Shown piece by piece: positions 22,637-30,906 of a stretch of DNA of 64,000 nucleotides. The DNA comes from Caldiserica bacterium UBA646 (GTDB lineage: Bacteria > Caldisericota > Caldisericia > Caldisericales > Caldisericaceae): assembly GCA_002299965.1 (NCBI GenBank), contig DBOM01000062.1:826-64825 (forward strand), written 5' to 3'. Position 1 is the first letter of the stretch, and every line of letters starts with the position of its first letter. Made by a program: the position numbers and the translations under genes. The notes under the pieces are model-generated. The model had not been told where the DNA came from, searched no databases, and saw only the letters and a program-made list of their open reading frames with translations.

Positions 22637-24172
22637 TTATTTCTGAACGCTCTCAAAACCTTCTAATTTCCTTTCTTCTCCTTCTTTCATCTGTTCCCAT
22701 TCTGCCTCAGCTTTTGCCCAGGCTTCTTCAGTTGCTTCTCTCTCCCAGTAGGTTAATCCACGCTCTTTTCTTGTTGCGCCAGGGAGTGAGTTATCAAGAA
22801 CTATTGCAACAAGTGCTGAAACAGCCATTGCCGTAGTAAGAATTGTCTGAAGGATCATTCCCAATGTACCACTAACAGTTCCGATAGCTCCCCAGCTTAT
22901 TGGGTTCTGCTGGAATGCAACACGAACTGACAGGCCACTGAATAATGCTAAACCCAGAACAAACAGGTTTCTCGAATTATTGAGATTCACATATTGAAGG
23001 TTTGAAAGCCCAACCGCTGCGATCAAACCAAAGAGACCAACATACATTGCTCCAACAACCGGACCAGGAAGTGACGCAAAAACTGCTCCTATTTTCCCAA
23101 GAACTGGGATAATAAGCATAATAATTGCACCACATCTTATAACTCTTCTTGAAGCAACTCTTGTGATACCCATAGCTCCGATGTTCTCTGAATACGAGGT
23201 CGTTCCACTTCCGGACTGAAGTATTCCGGCAACAAGACAGCCTATACCTTCGGCGCCAATACCTTTTGAAATCATCCGCTCTGTTGGTGGCGGAGCTTCA
23301 GATATCTTTGCACATGAATGATAATCTCCGATAGATTCTACCATTGAAGCAAGGTAAGCAGCAAGCATACCGAAACTACCTGCTACCAACAAGGAAGTGT
23401 TGGTTGGAAATCCCCATTTAAATGGAATAAGAGGTTTGATAGTAAACCAGGGAGCTGCTGCAATATTCTGGAAAGCACTAGTTAAATTTGCAGGATTCCC
23501 TGCAGGAATCCATCCCGTAAGAGTCCCAATTACTGCGCAAATCCAACCCACAGCTATTGCTGATATAACTGGAAAAAGCAAGAAAAATCTGGATCTTCTT
23601 GAATAAACCTGAGAAAAGAGAATTAATGAAACCAGTGTGATTATAGAAATTACCCAGTTTCCCGACATAAATGGTGCACCTGTTTCAAAGAGAGCCAATC
23701 CAATCATAGCAATCGTAGGACCAATTACAAGAGGCCCAATAAATTTCTTTATTTTGCCTATTGCGCCAGAATAGCCAATAACAATTTCAAAAATCGATGC
23801 AAACATAATTGCTGCCGCAACGTTTTGAATGGCCATCTGCCAGTTTCCGCCCTGAGCCTGCACCATTCCTATAATAGCAAAGGTAGGTCCAAGGAAAGAA
23901 AAGCTTCCTCCCTGTACAATAGGGAGTTTGTTGCCAAAAAATTGCTGAAAGAGTGTTGCTATTCCACTTGCAAAGAAAACAGTTCCGATAAGAATTGCAA
24001 GCTGATCTGGCGGGAATCCCATCGCACCTCCCACAATAAGGGGGATACTAACAGTAGCCCCAAACATCGTAAGATAATGCTGGAAACCCAAGAAAAATGA
24101 TAAAGTCCAGCGTGGTTTGCTTCCTATGGGATAGAGCACCCACCCGGAAGATTCAATTTGTTCGTTTGCCAT
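22637..24172 (-). CDS. NCS2-family nucleobase permease (uracil/xanthine type)
   Basis: 511 aa with about 12-14 hydrophobic segments. The NCS2/NAT signatures are present: VQGGSFSFLGPTFA in TM3, the substrate-site segment MVESIGDYHSCAKISEAPPP, and ENIGAMGITRVASRR (family QNxGxxxxTRxG). It imports a nucleobase-like ring with H+ or Na+. The C-terminus is an unusual charged tail rich in Glu, Lys and Trp (470-511). It has its own promoter and a 150-nt leader. Position next to a molybdenum hydroxylase and ring-opening hydrolase makes it the likely entry point of that pathway. The exact substrate (uracil, xanthine, urate or another) cannot be read from sequence. Confidence 0.88.
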   Translation of the reverse strand: MANEQIESSGWVLYPIGSKPRWTLSFFLGFQHYLTMFGATVSIPLIVGGAMGFPPDQLAILIGTVFFASGIATLFQQFFGNKLPIVQGGSFSFLGPTFAIIGMVQAQGGNWQMAIQNVAAAIMFASIFEIVIGYSGAIGKIKKFIGPLVIGPTIAMIGLALFETGAPFMSGNWVISIITLVSLILFSQVYSRRSRFFLLFPVISAIAVGWICAVIGTLTGWIPAGNPANLTSAFQNIAAAPWFTIKPLIPFKWGFPTNTSLLVAGSFGMLAAYLASMVESIGDYHSCAKISEAPPPTERMISKGIGAEGIGCLVAGILQSGSGTTSYSENIGAMGITRVASRRVIRCGAIIMLIIPVLGKIGAVFASLPGPVVGAMYVGLFGLIAAVGLSNLQYVNLNNSRNLFVLGLALFSGLSVRVAFQQNPISWGAIGTVSGTLGMILQTILTTAMAVSALVAIVLDNSLPGATRKERGLTYWEREATEEAWAKAEAEWEQMKEGEERKLEGFESVQK

Positions 24173-24224
24173 TTAAAACCTCCTTTAATTTTTAATCTTT
24201 TAGAACCTTTTCGAGTTTTTTTCC

Positions 24225-24256
24225 TTTTGCACCCCCTAACTTCTTTTTAGGCAAAA
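24225..24256 (-). promoter_or_regulatory. Hairpin in the permease leader
   Basis: On the minus strand TTTTGC pairs with GCAAAA (24256-24251 with 24230-24225). Inside it CCTAA/TTAGG pair around a 7-nt loop, giving a bulged hairpin 50-80 nt before the ATG. It does not match the purine riboswitch core. Confidence 0.35.
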
Positions 24257-24331
24257 TTTAACTAGGAATATGTTCATATACTGCTCTTAACTTAATATAC
24301 AATATTCATCACTAAGACCTCATTTTACATT

Positions 24332-24359
24332 AATATAACTTCATTTTTTTTTAAGTCAA
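24332..24359 (-). promoter_or_regulatory. Promoter of the permease unit
   Basis: TTGACT (24359-24354) and TATATT (24337-24332) on the minus strand with 16-nt spacing. The leader would be about 150 nt. Confidence 0.6.
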
Positions 24360-24759
24360 GTTCTTGCATGAGTTACCTATATTTAAATGATATATATTAT
24401 TTCAAAAAAAATCTATAGAGGACAAACACCGAAAACTCCTATAATCTCTCTAACAATACATGAAACAGGATAATCTATAAATCTTGAGTTGAGCCCTTAA
24501 TATCTTCAAATAATAAATTAAGCTGGTTGTTCGGGAATTTTTTCTTCATTTTGACACATCAAACGATTCTACAGTAAGCGCCACACTTCTTGATAATGCA
24601 ATAGTTTTTAAGCTGAATACTCATTTTTCTTTTTAAAAACTTTAAGATATCCATCCCGTTATTCACAGTTTTGAAGTATTTACCAATGATTTTATGATCA
24701 AGAAAAATAAAGTTAGTTCACGTAAAAGAATAAAATTTTATTGCTGCTCATCAACTATC
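24360..24759. other. Gene-free region between divergent units
   Basis: About 400 nt of AT-rich DNA. No ORF is supported. The only structure noted is TATAG-GAG...CTC-CTATA around 24412-24443. No known RNA is recognised. Confidence 0.4.
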
Positions 24760-24798
24760 TTGACTATTTTATTAATATAAGATAGTATTTATATTAAT
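24760..24798 (+). promoter_or_regulatory. Promoter with palindromic operator, DRTGG operon
   Basis: TTGACT (24760-24765) and TAGTAT (24783-24788), 17 nt apart. A perfect 10-bp inverted repeat, ATTAATATAA (24771-24780) and TTATATTAAT (24789-24798), brackets the -10 exactly, with 8 nt between the arms. A repressor bound here would block RNA polymerase. Confidence 0.65.
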
Positions 24799-24818
24799 AC
24801 AGAATCAAGGAGAATAAA

Positions 24819-25184
24819 ATGAAAATAAAAACAATAATAGATATAACAAAAGCAGAAACTCTTCAGAAAAACGGCACCACAGACATCGATATTAAATATG
24901 CATTTGCTGCAGATTTGATGAGCGATACATTATTTATTATAAGTAGAGAAGAAGAACCGGTACTGCTTATTTCAGGAATTACAGACCAATCTGTTGTAAG
25001 AACTGCTATAATACTTGACATTCCTGCTGTGCTCGTCGTAAGAGGCAAAACAGTTCCTCAAAAAACGATCGAGCTTGCAAAGGAAAATAATATTATAATG
25101 CTTAGAACCCATTATATAATGTTTGTAACTTGCGGACTTCTCTATAAAGAAGGGTTAAAAGGAGCTCCATGGCAGAAAAGATAA
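24819..25184 (+). CDS. DRTGG-domain protein
   Basis: 121 aa. A single DRTGG-like domain: AFAADLMSDTLFII, then a strand LLISGITDQSVVRTAIILDIPAVLVVRGKT shared over 70-100, and VPQKTIELAKENNIIMLRTHY. Such small proteins accompany electron-bifurcating hydrogenase operons, where they probably sense a nucleotide or redox state; no catalytic residues are known. SD AAGGAGA before the ATG. It overlaps the next gene by 16 nt. The C-terminal domain of that next gene is homologous, so the operon encodes two DRTGG domains. Confidence 0.75.
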   Translation: MKIKTIIDITKAETLQKNGTTDIDIKYAFAADLMSDTLFIISREEEPVLLISGITDQSVVRTAIILDIPAVLVVRGKTVPQKTIELAKENNIIMLRTHYIMFVTCGLLYKEGLKGAPWQKR

Positions 25185-25999
25185 AAATATTTCAATTTCC
25201 CATAAAAGGTAGCGATTTTGACCATATTGGTAATGCAACAATTGAGACACGAAAATTAGTTAAAATTGCTTTCGAAAAAGAAGAGTGTTTCAAAAATACA
25301 TCATTTTCTGATAGCAATAGAGATTTTTTAAGGAGATTTGGTATATGCGCATACGAAGCAGAAGCAAATGTAATTATACATGCTCATTACGGATTATTTA
25401 AAACAATTCTCTGTTGCAAAAAAATCAAGGGAGAGGTAATAGATAGGGGGCCGGGAATTCCGTCCATTTTAAACGCGCTTACACCTGGATTTTCAACTGC
25501 ATCTGAGACTGCAAAATCCTTGGGGTTCGGCGCAGGCGTAGGTCTAAATAATATTCAAAAGATAGCCGATTTTACCATGCTACACTCAGAAAAAGGAAAG
25601 GGTACATCACTTCAATTTGAAGTATGGAAAGCAAAAGACAACGAAATAGGGAGAATAGCAATGAAAATAAAACAAATTATCAAGGTTTTAAAACTTGAAT
25701 TAGTTACAAAAAATGTAGACATGGAAAAAGAGGTAAAATCTGCATATTCATGCGACCTGTTAAGTAATGTGCTTGCAAAAGCAGGAAATGAGTCCACATG
25801 GCTCACTGTGCAAACAAATATCAATATAATAGGCGTTGCAACAATTAAAAGAATACCAATTATTATAATTGCTGAGAACAGCACGATACCCAGGCAAACT
25901 ATTGTAAAAGCAGAAGAAAATGGAATAATCATAGCAAAAGGAAAGGAAGATACTTTTACAATTTCAGGCAAATTGTACGAGCTTTTCCAAAAAGAGTAA
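25169..25999 (+). CDS. Fusion of HATPase (anti-sigma type) and DRTGG domain
   Basis: 276 aa. Residues about 15-155 are an RsbT/RsbW-like GHKL ATPase: N-box EAEANVIIHAHYG, G1 DRGPGIP, G2 GFGAGVGLNN. Residues about 165-276 are a DRTGG domain (SAYSCDLLSNVL, IKRIPIIIIAENSTIPRQTIV) resembling the protein encoded just upstream. In other anaerobes these are usually two genes. A second SD (GGGAG at 25649-25653) sits 7 nt before an in-frame ATG at 25661 and could produce the DRTGG domain alone (112 aa). SD AAGGAG precedes the main start. Likely a regulatory protein for redox enzymes; the target is unknown. Confidence 0.75.
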   Translation: MAEKIKIFQFPIKGSDFDHIGNATIETRKLVKIAFEKEECFKNTSFSDSNRDFLRRFGICAYEAEANVIIHAHYGLFKTILCCKKIKGEVIDRGPGIPSILNALTPGFSTASETAKSLGFGAGVGLNNIQKIADFTMLHSEKGKGTSLQFEVWKAKDNEIGRIAMKIKQIIKVLKLELVTKNVDMEKEVKSAYSCDLLSNVLAKAGNESTWLTVQTNINIIGVATIKRIPIIIIAENSTIPRQTIVKAEENGIIIAKGKEDTFTISGKLYELFQKE

Positions 26000-26182
26000 C
26001 TTATCATAACATATACGATTTAACAAATTATTTCTGAAGTTAGGTACAATGTTTGTAGTGATAAATGGAATATTCTTCAGAGGATAAAATCTCCAACTAA
26101 AAAATAGAGAGAACTAATCTTTTAAAAAACTAAAATACACAGCAAAAAACTCTTTCAAAGAAAAACTTACTATATATCTGGT

Positions 26183-27763
26183 TTATCCAAGCAAATCTTT
26201 TAAACTATGAATTTTTATCCCCTGATACGATGTAATCTTGGGGAAATCCGATACCACAACATCCTTTGCTTTTATCTTTTTAGCAATAAGTACAGCTTCT
26301 GCTGTGCTTATTTTAGAAGCAATTCTATGCGCAAGGTCGTCTATAAAATTTATTTCTATCGAAGTTAGGGCAATAACCCCTATTCTATATTTCATTTTAA
26401 TGTCTTCCTCTAATTGCGATTGAGCAGATACTGAAACAAATGCCTGGTTCAAATATTCAGTTTTTCTCAATTTTAGCAACTCTAATAATGAATCAGCATC
26501 CATCACAACACCACTTTTAAAAACTGGTGGGAGAGGAGGAATTTTTTCTTGTTGAGGTTCTTTGGCGGTTTTTTCCTCTTCTTTGCCAATCTTTTCAGGA
26601 GCTATAGGCCCTTTTGCTTGCTCTTCCTCAGTTTCCAGTGACTCCTGCTCCAAGGATTCACGCTTCACCTTCTCAAGTAAAAGATCAAGCGAACTTTTTG
26701 TTTCTTCCGAAACCTCTTCCTTTCTTTCTTCAGCTGGAATGGCTTTCTCCTTAGGAGCAGAAGGCTCCTTTTCTTCTCCTTTCAGGCTTGTCTCTGTGTC
26801 GCGCTTTTCGGGTTTCTCTTTTTCCTCCGTTTCTAACTTTTCCTTAATCTCATTTACTGTCTCTTTCGGCAATTCAGTTTCTTTTTCTGTTTCTAAAGGT
26901 TTTACATTCAATTCTTCTGCTTCTACCCCTTTTTCTTTATCAGATGGAGAGATTACCTCTTTTGTTTCATTAATCTTTCCGGGAATTTGCTCAACAACTA
27001 TTTTCTCAACCTGCTCCTTTTTCTCTAATGGTTTTTTTGCTTCTTCCTTTGAAACGGGAGGAATAGGTTCTTTTATTTCCGAGGGCTCAACTTGTTTTTG
27101 CGCTTTGCTTTTTAAATCAATTTTCTCAACTCTCTTTTGCCCATAAGGAACCTTTGCTCCATACGGCGCTTTACTCTTCCCTGGCTTTGCAGCAGCCTCT
27201 TCTTTCCCAGTCTTTTCAGGAACAGAAATTGTCTTTGTCTTTTTATCAACTTCATAATCAATTTTAACCGCTTCTTTTTCTTCCAATACTTTCACATTAA
27301 AAGAAGGTATTTTCCTTTGTGATTCTTCCAGTTTAATAGTGGGAAGCGGCTTTTTCCGTTTTCTCTTTGGAATGAACAAAAGAATGACCAATGCCAAAAG
27401 AATATAAAAAAGAATCATAGCAAGTGTGTCTGTGCCAATATCAGGTAAATAAGCATGAATATAGGGATATATTAATTCAGCTGCAGGAAGAAAAAATTCA
27501 ACAATTTTTTCCGAAAGATTTTCGAAAAATGGGATTATACTTTTATAAAACTCTTGCATTGTATTTGAAACATCTTCTAACAATCCAGAATTAATAGCAG
27601 AAGAAAGAACAAGAGTGTTTGCTGAAGAATCCACTGCTCTATTAGAAAAACTGCTAAGAATCTCCTTGGTTTCAAGCAATACGGAACCGTCTAGATACAC
27701 GTTACTGTATATTAAACTAAACATAATCACTATGGCTATCACACTGTACATAAATTTCCGCAT
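26183..27763 (-). CDS. Membrane-anchored protein with Glu/Lys-rich linker and PIN-like C-terminal domain
   Basis: 526 aa. N-terminal signal/transmembrane helix (5-22), a short outside segment, a second helix (113-131) followed by PKRKRKKP, then a roughly 280-residue low-complexity linker rich in Glu, Lys and Pro, which should be cytoplasmic. The last 108 residues look like a PIN-type nuclease fold: VVMDADSLLELL (Asp422), then STAEAVLIAKKIKAKDVVVSD with acidic residues in the right order, ending in a strand GIKIHSL. Some catalytic acids cannot be assigned with confidence, so it may be a non-catalytic PIN domain. Strong SD GGAGG. It follows rnfB and has an extended -10 promoter of its own. Unrecognised family overall. 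Confidence 0.55.
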   Translation of the reverse strand: MRKFMYSVIAIVIMFSLIYSNVYLDGSVLLETKEILSSFSNRAVDSSANTLVLSSAINSGLLEDVSNTMQEFYKSIIPFFENLSEKIVEFFLPAAELIYPYIHAYLPDIGTDTLAMILFYILLALVILLFIPKRKRKKPLPTIKLEESQRKIPSFNVKVLEEKEAVKIDYEVDKKTKTISVPEKTGKEEAAAKPGKSKAPYGAKVPYGQKRVEKIDLKSKAQKQVEPSEIKEPIPPVSKEEAKKPLEKKEQVEKIVVEQIPGKINETKEVISPSDKEKGVEAEELNVKPLETEKETELPKETVNEIKEKLETEEKEKPEKRDTETSLKGEEKEPSAPKEKAIPAEERKEEVSEETKSSLDLLLEKVKRESLEQESLETEEEQAKGPIAPEKIGKEEEKTAKEPQQEKIPPLPPVFKSGVVMDADSLLELLKLRKTEYLNQAFVSVSAQSQLEEDIKMKYRIGVIALTSIEINFIDDLAHRIASKISTAEAVLIAKKIKAKDVVVSDFPKITSYQGIKIHSLKDLLG

Positions 27764-27780
27764 TTCTTGCCTCCTTTTCT

Positions 27781-27789
27781 ATTATATCA
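27781..27789 (-). promoter_or_regulatory. Extended -10 promoter before the PIN-like gene
   Basis: TGATATAAT on the minus strand (27789-27781), an extended -10 with no clear -35, followed closely by AAAAGGAGG. The same nonamer precedes the metallophosphoesterase gene at 63157-63165. Confidence 0.5.
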
Positions 27790-27810
27790 ATTATAAAAAA
27801 TAATTTCAAT

Positions 27811-28110
27811 TTAATTTTCGCTAGTTTTCTTTTTAAAATCTTCTAAAACCTTTTTAATTTTTTCCGTAGTTGCTGCACCTCCTACAATACAAACATCTAC
27901 GGGAGCTTGTGCTTCGCCTATTGCCTCCGCACAAGGATGACACCCAGGAAAACCACAAGCCCCACATTCTCCATGAGGTAAAACTTCATAAATTGCTTTA
28001 AATAACGGATTTTCCTCTACCTTATATTTCTCCGCAAAATAGCCAAGTAAGGCACCGAAAAAAGCACCAAAACCGCCAACCGTAACTACAGAAATAATAA
28101 AAGTTTTCAT
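27811..28110 (-). CDS. rnfB: RnfB, short form lacking ferredoxin domains
   Basis: 99 aa. One N-terminal transmembrane helix (about 5-25) and the Fe-S domain CGACGFPGCHPCAEAI plus Cys in VDVC, typical of RnfB. Normal RnfB continues with at least two ferredoxin-type [4Fe-4S] motifs that receive electrons from ferredoxin. Here the protein ends after a short helical tail with a normal stop codon, and no ferredoxin motif is found in any frame before the next gene. It is last in the rnfCDGEA order, 10 nt after rnfA. Either another protein supplies the missing clusters, or the electron path differs. Confidence 0.85.
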   Translation of the reverse strand: MKTFIISVVTVGGFGAFFGALLGYFAEKYKVEENPLFKAIYEVLPHGECGACGFPGCHPCAEAIGEAQAPVDVCIVGGAATTEKIKKVLEDFKKKTSEN

Positions 28111-28120
28111 CTCATACCCC

Positions 28121-28711
28121 TCATTTTATCATCCCCTGAAATCCCATAAACGCAAGAGCAACAATCCCTGATACCATATAAGCAATAGCCTTGCCTTTGA
28201 AAAAATCAGGAAGTTCTGAATTTCGCAAACGCTCTCTTATGCCAGCAAGAATTAACATAGCTATAAAATAGCCGATTGCTGCGCCAACCGCCTCAACAAT
28301 TGACTCCACAAAATCAAAACCTTGAAGAGAATTGATAAAAGTAACTCCCAATATAAGACAATTAGTTGCAATAAGTGGAAGATATATGCCCATTGCCTTA
28401 TATAAATGAGGAGACATTTTTCTAATATAAATCTCTACAAGCCCAACTAGTGACCCGATTACAAGTATAAACGACACAATCTGGAGGAATGGCTGAAGAT
28501 GAAATGGAATCAGTATCCAACGATCAATAATCCATGTCACAGCAGCAGCAAGCACTGTCACAAATGTCACTGCATACCCCATACCAATAGAAGCATGCAT
28601 ATTATCCGTAAGACCTATATACGAACATAAGCCAAGAAATTGCAACAACACAATATTATTTATAAAAGCTGAAGCAACAAAAATTTTGCCGAGGTTTGCA
28701 AGATAGCTCAT
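28121..28711 (-). CDS. rnfA: RnfA, ion-translocating complex membrane subunit
   Basis: 196 aa, six hydrophobic helices with NNIVLLQFLGLCSYIG (conserved Cys in TM1) and LPLIATNCLILGV, which holds the second conserved Cys. RnfA and RnfE share a [2Fe-2S] centre in the membrane between these cysteines. Typical length and place. Start overlaps the rnfE stop by 4 nt. Confidence 0.93.
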   Translation of the reverse strand: MSYLANLGKIFVASAFINNIVLLQFLGLCSYIGLTDNMHASIGMGYAVTFVTVLAAAVTWIIDRWILIPFHLQPFLQIVSFILVIGSLVGLVEIYIRKMSPHLYKAMGIYLPLIATNCLILGVTFINSLQGFDFVESIVEAVGAAIGYFIAMLILAGIRERLRNSELPDFFKGKAIAYMVSGIVALAFMGFQGMIK

Positions 28712-29313
28712 TTTTTAACCTTCCTTTTCCTTAGAGTAAACTCAAGCCATCCTACAAGTACGCCTAAAATAAGAAATCCGGCAGGTGGAAGAATCATAAC
28801 AAGTGCAGGGCTATATGATGCAGGAAATACTCTAAAACCTGCTATAGTACCGTTACCAAACACTTCCCTAACAGCAGCCATCACAATAATTACCCAACCA
28901 TAACCAATACTCATTCCAATGCCGTCAAAAATAGAATCTACAATAGAATTTTGATAAGAAAATGCCTCTGCTCTTCCAATGATAATACAATTTACAACAA
29001 CAAGAAAAATATAAAGTTTGATTGCTTCATAAATTGAGTTAAAATACGCTCTGGAGAGAAGTGTAGCAATTGTTGTAAAAGTAGCAATAACCACGACAAA
29101 TATAGGGACCCTGATATCTCCAGGAATAACCTTTCTTAATAAAGAAATGATAATTTCTGAAAATATGAGAACAAAACTAAAAACAAATGTCATCAGTAAA
29201 GCATTTTGCACAGAATTAGTTACAGCAACAACTGAGCATAGTCCAATAGCAAGAATAAGTATTGGATTTGCTGGAGTAATTCCGTTCCAAACAATTCTCC
29301 AATATTTTTTCAT
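28708..29313 (-). CDS. rnfE: RnfE, ion-translocating complex membrane subunit
   Basis: 201 aa, six helices. Family segments are NPILILAIGLCSVVAVTNS and VVVNCIIIGRAEAF, each with the conserved Cys that, with RnfA, holds the membrane [2Fe-2S] cluster. Overlaps rnfG and rnfA by 4 nt on either side, so the subunits are translationally coupled. Confidence 0.93.
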   Translation of the reverse strand: MKKYWRIVWNGITPANPILILAIGLCSVVAVTNSVQNALLMTFVFSFVLIFSEIIISLLRKVIPGDIRVPIFVVVIATFTTIATLLSRAYFNSIYEAIKLYIFLVVVNCIIIGRAEAFSYQNSIVDSIFDGIGMSIGYGWVIIVMAAVREVFGNGTIAGFRVFPASYSPALVMILPPAGFLILGVLVGWLEFTLRKRKVKK

Positions 29314-29906
29314 TCCGACCCTTCCTTTTCTTTAAAATAATTATGTGCAACTCTCCCGGCTGCTTTTACTCCATTTGCAACAGCAGCAGAGGTAATTGTA
29401 GCTCCTGTAATGGCAATGACGTCTTCCTTGGGCACAAAATTATCAGAAATTTTCTTCCCCTTAAATTGACCAAGGAATGTTATTTTATTTTCTTTTTCCA
29501 CATAATAGTCAGAGTTAGAAGCATTTGCACCAAGTCCTGGAGTTTCAAGACTTTCCAAAATTTTAACCCCACTTACAGTTCCATCTTTTTTTATTCCAAC
29601 AAGCAATTTAATCGGAGCCTGACTGCCAGGAGAAGTTGCTTGCAATACTAATCCAACAATTTCCTCGTTAAACTTAACAATATATGCATCGTTAATTTGT
29701 ACAACTGAATCAGACAATTCAAGCTCTTCATCTAACCTTTCAAATTGATAATCTCCAGGGAAAACTTCAGAAAGCCCTATCTGCAATGTCTTTGCATCCT
29801 GTGCACTTATAACCGGTCCAGTGACCTTATAAACAGCTGCCAGAGCACCGCCCGATATCGCACCTATAATACCAAGTATCAATGTTAATTTTAGTATTTT
29901 ATTCAT
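29310..29906 (-). CDS. rnfG: RnfG, FMN-binding subunit
   Basis: 198 aa from the ATG at 29906, with AGGATGAG upstream; a longer start at 29978 runs into rnfD. One N-terminal helix (LTLILGIIGAISGGALAA) anchors an outside FMN domain. The covalent FMN site is ITGATITS, matching the (S/D)GATx(S/T) motif, and LETPGLGAN is the family signature before it. It relays electrons across the membrane face of Rnf. Confidence 0.92.
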   Translation of the reverse strand: MNKILKLTLILGIIGAISGGALAAVYKVTGPVISAQDAKTLQIGLSEVFPGDYQFERLDEELELSDSVVQINDAYIVKFNEEIVGLVLQATSPGSQAPIKLLVGIKKDGTVSGVKILESLETPGLGANASNSDYYVEKENKITFLGQFKGKKISDNFVPKEDVIAITGATITSAAVANGVKAAGRVAHNYFKEKEGSE

Positions 29907-29910
29907 ATGC

Positions 29911-30906
29911 TCATCCTTCTCTTTTGGGAGCAAAGTGACCATATACCCTTGGAAGCATTTTATCAAAAAATGGCACAAAGCAATTCATAATTAATATTGA
30001 AAACATAACTCCTTCAGGAGAAGCGCCAAACTGTCTGAAAATAACTGTCAGAACTCCTAATGAAATGCCATACCATAATCTTCCCTTAATAGTAATAGGA
30101 GAAGAGCTATAATCTGTTGCCATAAAAAATGCGCCAAGAAACAGGCCACCTGAGAGAATAGAAAAAATAGGGTCTCTATTAAAAACAGCGGAGAGGATAA
30201 AAACTGTTCCTATGAAACCAGCAGGAATACGCCAATCAATAATCTTTTTTGCAATAAGAGCAATTCCGCCTATAAGTAAAAGTAGCGCAGATGTTTCGCC
30301 AATCGAACCAGCTACATTGCCTAGAAAAAGGGATTTATACATAATTAACCTTGAACCATCAAACATTGTAAGTAACTCAGAAAATCCCTTCAATTTTATA
30401 ATATTAAGTGGAGTAGCCGTTGTAATTGCATTTGTGGGAGGAAAAACGCTTTGCGTAAAAGGTTTTACCCATATCGTCATATATGTAGGCCAAGAAATCA
30501 TAAGGAATGCTCTTCCAACAAGTGCCGGGTTAAATGGATTAGAACCTATGCCACCAAAAATCCATTTTCCAAGTATTATTGCTACAAAAGCACCGACTGC
30601 TACCATCCAGTACGGCGAAGACGGTGGAAGAGTTAGTGCCAGGAGTAATCCTGTAGCTGCAGCAGATAAATCATATACTGTCGCCTTTTTCCTGAAAATC
30701 AAGCAACTTAGATACTCGGCAACAATTGCAGACAAAATAGAAACTATGATAACGCCTAATGTATGTCCAATTCCAAAAAAATACAGTCCTGCTATTGTGG
30801 CAGGCATAAGAGCAATCAAAACCCCTCTCATAATGAGAGAAACCTTTGCTTTATCGCGAATGTGCGGGGAGGATGTTACAATAAGATCAACAAAATTTTC
30901 ATCCAT
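29911..30906 (-). CDS. rnfD: RnfD, FMN-binding membrane subunit
   Basis: 331 aa with about nine helices. NPFNPALVGRAFL and TTATPLN are NqrB/RnfD signatures; the Thr before PL is the likely covalent FMN attachment site. GSIGETSALLLLIGG follows. Length is normal. It overlaps rnfC by 8 nt and lies 4 nt before rnfG. Confidence 0.93.
   Translation of the reverse strand: MDENFVDLIVTSSPHIRDKAKVSLIMRGVLIALMPATIAGLYFFGIGHTLGVIIVSILSAIVAEYLSCLIFRKKATVYDLSAAATGLLLALTLPPSSPYWMVAVGAFVAIILGKWIFGGIGSNPFNPALVGRAFLMISWPTYMTIWVKPFTQSVFPPTNAITTATPLNIIKLKGFSELLTMFDGSRLIMYKSLFLGNVAGSIGETSALLLLIGGIALIAKKIIDWRIPAGFIGTVFILSAVFNRDPIFSILSGGLFLGAFFMATDYSSSPITIKGRLWYGISLGVLTVIFRQFGASPEGVMFSILIMNCFVPFFDKMLPRVYGHFAPKREG

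Noticed and set aside
24173..24359. Purine riboswitch before the nucleobase permease
   Set aside because: The conserved three-way-junction core and loop sequences are not found on the minus strand.
26562..27146. 194-residue Ser/Phe-rich ORF on the plus strand
   Set aside because: Shadow of the Glu/Lys-rich linker of the PIN-like gene on the other strand.
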